DNA from: Sorex araneus
Lineage: Eukaryota > Chordata > Mammalia > Eulipotyphla > Soricidae
Assembly (NCBI RefSeq): GCF_027595985.1
Contig: NC_073307.1
Span: 48,338,509 to 48,402,508 of the forward strand
Reading direction: 5' to 3'
DNA: 64,000 nucleotides
The notes beneath the pieces were generated by a model that did no database searches, was not told the DNA's origin, and saw nothing but the letters and a program-made list of their open reading frames with translations. Both the position numbers and the translations under genes were made by a program. Below are positions 58,246 through 64,000 of this stretch, in pieces. Numbering within the stretch: position 1 is the first letter of the stretch; the number at the start of each line of letters is the position of its first letter.

Positions 58246-59640
58246 TAGTTATAAAAACAATGAATGAGAATCTCAACAAGAACATTCTATTCAGATTTGA
58301 AGGAATGATACAAGGCTTCATGGACAGGAATTCCTCAGGGAATTCATAGCCTCAAAACAAGGTTTTTCATATAACCTTCTTTAAAAGACAAGGCAAACTT
58401 ACTAGCAGTTGGCATTGAGTATGGCATTTACTCATGGTGCTTCTGGTTGCCTATTAGATTAAGAAAGCCAGATTTACTCTTATCTCTCTAAGGGATTTTA
58501 TAAAATTTGATAATTAACTAACATTTAATTTATATTAAATATTCTTTACATAATCATGTTTAAAATTTTATATCCATAGAAATTTTTATTATATTTTACT
58601 TAATACAGACGTCAGAAGTATCTATAATATCTTATAATGTAAAGAAAACATACCCTTTCTTAGGACAAAACACACTTCCAAATGCATACTCATTCAGATA
58701 TGTCCCTTAAAATTTCCTTAATTCTCTTCACTATTATTAAAATTTACATTTGTAGAATTTACCTATTTCATGTAAATTTTTAAATGTATTTGCACAGAAT
58801 AACCCATATTTAAAAAAATCTTATACCTCTAAAAAGAGGAGAGTTAATGAAAAATTACTTTATCAATATATACTTAATTTCATTTTTTTAATTTCAGGAA
58901 ATTTGCTCTATTTATCTATCCACATGTATGGAGATGTCACCATCTCCACAAAGAGAGAGAAGAAAGAAAGATAGAGAGAGAGAGAAAGAGAACTCAAACT
59001 ATTTTGTTTATTTTGGAACAAAAATTATGAAAGTCATCAGAAAATCACTTTTCAAAGTATATGACTTAGAGTACGCACTAAGTAACATATTTGAGATATA
59101 GACTTTGTATGAGAAAACATTGAAACCCCCAGGACATTGTTTGAGAATAAGAGGAATAAAACGTTTAAATCAATTGCATCCTAGATTCCAAAATAGATTG
59201 TTTAATCATATCTTTTGCTTATTCATCAAACATAGTGTCATACTGTTTCAGGCTCAGGGAATGACACCTTGACCCAAAATATCATGTCTTACAGAAGCTA
59301 GTACTTGTGGGAATTATTATTTATCAAATATTTGTTACATACTAAGTAACTGAAAATTAACGAATGTTATAAAGGCAAAATTCAGAAGTCATTTGAGAGA
59401 AGGGACTTGGTCTGGTCTGGTATAAAGTCAGAGAATGCCTTGAGACTATCAACATTAAAGGATGATCTGGAAATACCAAGTGAAGGGCTATGGGAAGAAG
59501 AGCATTTCAAGAATTCATAGTGACTTCAAATTACCTGCAACTTGTAGTAATGACATTAGTACATACCAGATCCTTGACCCTGTGTGTGATTGGAAGCGAT
59601 GAATAAATTTAAGTCATTGGGGGAATTAGTACAGCTCTGG
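58246..59640. other. AT-rich DNA, no gene; GA-rich patch at 58950-58992
   Basis: GAGAGAGAAAGAG-type simple repeat; the rest is unassigned. Confidence 0.55.

Positions 59641-59641
<1 letters not shown>

Positions 59642-59721
<80 letters not shown>
59642..59721 (+). repeat. (TA)n(GT)n compound microsatellite
   Basis: About 24 TA units followed directly by about 15 GT units, uninterrupted. Confidence 0.98.
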
Positions 59722-59722
<1 letters not shown>

Positions 59723-59966
59723 AGAACAAATAAAAGGAGACAATGAAATTACAGCAAGATTTTGCAAAACTTTATGGAAGACACAGTATTACCAGCTGCT
59801 ACAGAAGTCTGAATATAAGAATGCATATTCTTTATATACAGTTAGCTCACATGTATAGCTTTGAAATAGGCTCAGAGAGGCTAAATGACTTGCCAAACAT
59901 CACTAAAATCAAAGAAGTGAGGCTAGTAATCAAACTCAAGCCTGTTTAATGACAAATCCTATTATC

Positions 59967-61179
59967 TGTAGGATGACATTACTTTGTCCTTTCCCTCCTT
60001 GCCACAAGTAGCTTGTCCCGGTTTTACCCAGAGTTTAGGCTTACCCCAGTCTCACCCATCAAGATGTTCCCGAATCTCTCCCATCCCTTTGTTTAGCTAT
60101 AATCACTTCTCCATGTTCTCTTCCCCAAAACAGTTAATCCGAGGCTTTCCCTTAATCTGACTGCTAATTTGCAAGGTCAGACCTTCCTAGGATACTGAAT
60201 TTATATTATATAAGTTAATATTGCCTTTCTCTTCTTCTTGTGCCTTTTGAATTATTTACTTTAAAGCTATGACTGTTTTGTATAGACACAAAAAGACAAT
60301 ATTATGTTTTTATAACTTAGGAATTAATTGGCCTCGAATATTCCCTCCCGGGCCTCTGCTTTCTCCACTTGAGCCTCAGTTGCCCTCAGTTCCTAGCACC
60401 CCAAAGTAGGGTCCCCGACGTGGGACAGGAAGGATCCAGGGCAAGCGGTGAGTTATGTGCTACCCTGGCATCGAGATGGGCCTGGCCAAAGTGCCTAATT
60501 CTTAACTATAAGTTAAGAGCTTGATCATAGACAAATGCTGTCATGATCCAATAGTAATTATGAGACTGGGACCCTGCAGGGATAGGAAAGACTGATCTGG
60601 CCTGAGCACTGTAGTCTGAGATTGAGATGGCCCCAGGAGAGCAATTCTATAAGCTTTAATGCATCTCTTATTGTGTCCATACAAAATAATTAATATTATG
60701 AATTCTTATATGTTTGCTGGCTGAGGAGAAGAGAAACACGTTCATGGGACTCCACCCTTGGGTGGATCCTCCTGCTGAAAGAGAATTAAGTCCTAGGAGA
60801 AGCATCCCCTAAGGGAAAGGACCTTACCCTATTGATGGTGACCACACCTATGTGTACGCCCCAACCCCCTCATGCTGTGGAGATTTAACTAGGCTGTGAG
60901 AGTGGGTTGGGGGGCCAGATCCACGAGCCAGATCCACGAGCCAGATCCACGGGGCAGATCCACAGGGAGAGACCCAGGAGAGCGGGAGAGAAGCGGAGGG
61001 AGAGAATGAAATAAACGGATCGAGCAACCAGTTTGGCCTTCTTCCTTCTTCCTTCCGTCGCCTGCCCTCGACCGACGGCACACACAACGGTTCTGGGGCA
61101 CCGGACGCGGGCGGTGAGACAGAGCCGCCTAGAGAGCCCGCGAGTGCACGCGCCCCTCGGCGTTCTTTAGTTTTTTACA
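59967..61179 (+). mobile_element. Solo LTR (1213 bp), longest copy of the family
   Basis: ATTATC on both sides (59961-59966 and 61180-61185). Starts TGTAGGATGAC and ends GTTTTTTACA. AATAAA lies near 61010, followed by a GC-rich R/U5-like region (61030-61160). A 13-bp tandem repeat lies at 60915-60966. No internal viral sequence. Reverse ORFs at 60848-61101 overlap one another and are not credible genes. Confidence 0.96.
60915..60966 (+). repeat. Four-unit 13-bp tandem repeat in the LTR
   Basis: CCAGATCCACGAG occurs twice, then two variant units (CCAGATCCACGGG, GCAGATCCACAGG), just upstream of the polyadenylation signal. Confidence 0.95.
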
Positions 61180-61185
61180 ATTATC

Positions 61186-62130
61186 CATAACTCTTTACAG
61201 TCCCCAGGCCTCTAACGTCTAACCTAAGATGTTTAACGTCTCTGTGATTATTCCATGTCACTTTCTTAGTTTATCTCTTCATTAAAAAAAACACATAATG
61301 GGGACAGTGGGAAAATTTATTCCTCTAAATTTCTTTGTTCTGTCATTCTCCTATCCTTTATCCCACATGGTGTCTCTTAAGCCCATTTCTTTATGAAAAC
61401 CTTTAGTTAAAATATTTTTTGCCTTATTTGTGATCTAATTTTTTACAAATACTGAAATAAGGTCTTATTATTATTTAATTTTATTTACCTCTAGTTACTC
61501 ATATCTGTTTTGTGATACATTTTAAATATAGTTTAAAGCAAATTTATTGTTGGTGTACAAAATACACAATTTGGAAAATATAAGTTTTGCTGCACCTACC
61601 AATGCTGTAACATTATTAAAGTACCTCTCCCCTTTGCCTTCAAACTTCTGCCCCAGTCCCTTTCTCCTTAGTAATCACAAGTCTCAAGCATTACTTTTGT
61701 TGTGTTTTTGCCAATTTGCTTACTTTGGTTATTTACATCCATTAATATGACCATTCATTATCTGTCTTTCACTTTCTGTCATTTTCACTTTGCAAAATTG
61801 CCTAAGTGCCACCATGTTGCTGCAAAAGGCAAAATTTCATATTTAATGGAAAATGTAGAATTCCATTATTTATATATTTTACATATTCTTTATTAAGCCA
61901 TCTAGTGATGTACATTTAGGTTGATTCTATTACTTTGTGACTATGTTATGGAAATAGGAGTTCAAACTTCCCTTTTAAAAAATTATTGTGATTTATGAAG
62001 TTTTTTTACAATAGGTTTTTAGGTATATAATGCTACTATTTCCAATTCTAATACCCCTGAATTACAGGTGTTCCCCACATCTTCCCAGCAACTGACACCT
62101 TTGAAATAATTTAAAAGTTTAAATGAGTTT
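61186..62130. other. AT-rich DNA; possible LINE 3' ends on the - strand
   Basis: 61540-61690 and 61975-62110 have the pyrimidine-rich look of decayed L1 3' UTRs (AAAGTACCTCTCCCCTTTGC; AATACCCCTGAATTACAGG) but cannot be placed firmly. No gene. Confidence 0.4.
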
Positions 62131-62139
62131 GAATATATA

Positions 62140-62290
62140 GGCCAGAGCAATGAGGGATGATAGAGCTGCTGACCCAGTTTTTATCTCACATATGGTCCCC
62201 CGGACTCCATTAGGACTGATCCTCAAGGATCAGTCCTATCAGGAGTAATCCCTGAATATCACTGGACATGGACTTCAGACAAAACAAATA
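62140..62290 (+). mobile_element. Short-tail SINE, rearranged, with internal palindrome
   Basis: Forward blocks AGGCCAGAGCAATGAGGG, CATATGGTCCCCC, CCTGAATATCACTGG. The tail contains a perfect inverted repeat at 62212-62237. Confidence 0.75.
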
Positions 62291-62680
62291 GTTTAGTTAT
62301 TATTGCTTATATTCCATATTTTCAGTAGTGGTCAGTCTAGTGATTTAGATATATACAGACAATTTGCCTCTACACCACAAATGAACCAAGTTTCTTGACT
62401 TTTGCTGCTGTGTTAGATCTAATCTTCTTACTTTCTCCCTCCTACTCTCTTCTTCCCTGGAATTTATGTTTCTGCAACCTGCAGCCAATATTCTGTGCAT
62501 CTTTGGTAGCTTCTGCCCCTAGATATGTTATTCTTATTTAGCAGATTTTTTAAAACATCCAGTTTTTGTCCTTGTTCTTCTGGTTTACTTTGCTTGATGT
62601 AAGATTCTCCAATTCCATACAAGTAACAGCAAATTGCATTGTTTCCTAATTCCTTGTAGCTGCATTGTATTTCACTGTGT
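62291..62680. other. No recognised feature
   Basis: No repeat or gene recognised. Confidence 0.5.
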
Positions 62681-62684
62681 ATAT

Positions 62685-63030
62685 CACCTGTATCACCTGT
62701 CATCCTGTTGCTCATCGATTTGCTCAAGCGGGCACCAGTAACATCTCCATTTGTCCCTATCTCATGCTAGTGTAGCCCAGTGGCATCTGCTTGCTTCAGG
62801 TACATGAAGAGCATCACCCTAGTTAGGCTCTGAGATTTTACTAGTCTCTCCTTACTCGTCCTTCCCAACGATGCCGTATTGGAAGCTCTTTCAGGGTCAG
62901 GGGAATGAGGCCCATTATTGTTACTGTTTTTAGAATATTGGATACACCATATGTAGCTTGCCAGGCTCTGCCAAGTGGGCAGGATACCCTTGGCAGCTTG
63001 CTGGACTATCTGAGAGGGACAGAGGCTTTT
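62685..63030 (-). mobile_element. Long-tail SINE, extended-tail variant, nearly complete
   Basis: The longest variant copy. The usual tail is interrupted after ACATCTCCATT by about 150 extra bases (TAGTGTAGCCCAG..., CTTTCAGGGTCAGGGGAATG) before GTTACTGTTTTTAG resumes. The head end is lost. Confidence 0.88.
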
Positions 63031-64000
63031 AGGGAGGATTCTAATTGCCCTTACAGATGCTCCCAGTCTATCAAATGCAAGCTTTTGGTCAACTGGCATG
63101 TTGTAATAATCTGCACTCTAAAAACACGCACCTGCCTGGGTCTCTGGGAAGCACCTGTTGGTTCACTCTTCACTGGGTAGCACCGCTGTCCCCCCACCCC
63201 TGCCACAATGAAACCCTAATTTCCTTATCCATTCTTCTATCATTGGGTAACTGGGAAATACACTTGGGCCCTCATGCCAGTGCTGCCTTTTTGTTCTACC
63301 CAGTTTGAATTCTCCTCTGTACCCACTCTAGTTAGAACCTCAAGGATCTTCCTGCCCTGTCCATACCCACAACAATGACCAGAAATCACTTGGTCACATA
63401 TTCTTTCTTTCAGTGACTTCACACACTCTAATGACACTGGGAACCTACAGGGTCTTGTTAGTATGCCAATGTTTTTCTATAAAAGTCTTTGCCATTTGAA
63501 CACAGGACCTAATTCTACTCTTGCTTGAATGGCTGAAATATTCTTACAAGGCAATGGAGATAGGCAGGGAGCGATAGGAGCAAAATAAAAGCTGGACTAT
63601 GTTGGTAACATATTGGTAAACATTAGATATTCTGGAATCTGAAGCTTCATAGTCAACCCCACAAAAATTAAGAACAATTAGAAAACTAATTCAGGTGCCC
63701 TAGCAGACAGGCACAGAAGCCCATGAAATTCCTCAAGTGCATATAAATGGAGGAGAATCTCAAGAATACACTCTATACAATGGCAATAGAAGTTCAGGAA
63801 GTGCCATAAGAAAAATTCAAGCAACACAAAGAAAAACTGATTCAGGATATTATAAATTCATGCCAATGGAACTGAAGGAGCTAAAGGACACAATAACAAG
63901 TCACTAGAACAAAACTCTGAGTACTGAATACCAATCAACAAACTTGGGGACAAGAATACAAGCTATCAACAAAATAAAGAAACACGAGGAAAGAGATATA
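63031..64000. other. No gene recognised; 63690-64000 may be old L1 ORF1 (+)
   Basis: 63690-64000 is A-rich with L1 ORF1-like words (ATGGAACTGAAGGAGCTAAA) but no clear frame. The rest is unassigned. Confidence 0.4.

Noticed and set aside
60848-61101. Three overlapping - strand frames in a GC-rich block
   Set aside because: All lie in the 3' part of a solo LTR; open because of the tandem repeat and GC content.

Overview
This is a mammalian genomic window. It is almost certainly from a shrew (Soricidae, probably Sorex or a close relative). Dozens of tRNA-derived SINEs match, from memory, the shrew SOR-type SINE: a tRNA-like head with A and B boxes followed by one of two different tails. Together with full-length and fragmentary L1 LINEs and LTRs of retroviral type they make up most of the DNA. 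I see no bacterial genes, rRNA, CRISPR array or operon structure.

Only two intact protein-coding genes are visible. Both are single-coding-exon olfactory receptors on the + strand: an OR14C-type receptor (29325-30263) and an OR2M-type receptor (44047-44985), each 312 residues with all receptor landmarks. In human, OR14C36 lies next to the OR2M genes in the 1q44 olfactory cluster, so the pair suggests the orthologous cluster. Both genes sit in AT-rich DNA poor in recent repeats.

Layout. 1-6594 is copy A of a segmental duplication; copy B is at 32181-39070 in the same orientation, so the OR14C-type gene lies between direct repeats. 6595-13860 is decayed L1 (ORF1 region and L1 3' ends, - strand) with SINEs and unassigned AT-rich DNA. 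13858-21167 is an older L1 3' part split by a structurally full-length - strand L1 (13900-20272), itself split in ORF2 by a 592-bp solo LTR. 21168-23815 holds a truncated LTR, + strand L1 3' ends and a 1.1-kb solo LTR. 23816-29300 is SINEs, L1 tails and quiet DNA leading to the first receptor. 31355-39330 is L1, a third solo LTR and copy B. 39331-44000 is SINEs and unassigned AT-rich DNA leading to the second receptor. 45570-58250 is dense nested L1 and SINE debris, including two insertions with 5' inversion. 58250-64000 is quiet AT-rich DNA with a (TA)n(GT)n microsatellite, a fourth LTR and a long-tailed SINE variant.

The most unusual structures are: the direct duplication bracketing a receptor gene, with copy-specific insertions that order events; short elements joining a GC-rich segment to an L1 3' end, one with its junction close to a splice-acceptor-like site and with a possible 3' transduction; one LTR family present three times as solo LTRs with 6-bp target duplications plus one truncated copy; and two palindromes created in or next to SINEs. 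I found no evidence of a wholly new coding system.
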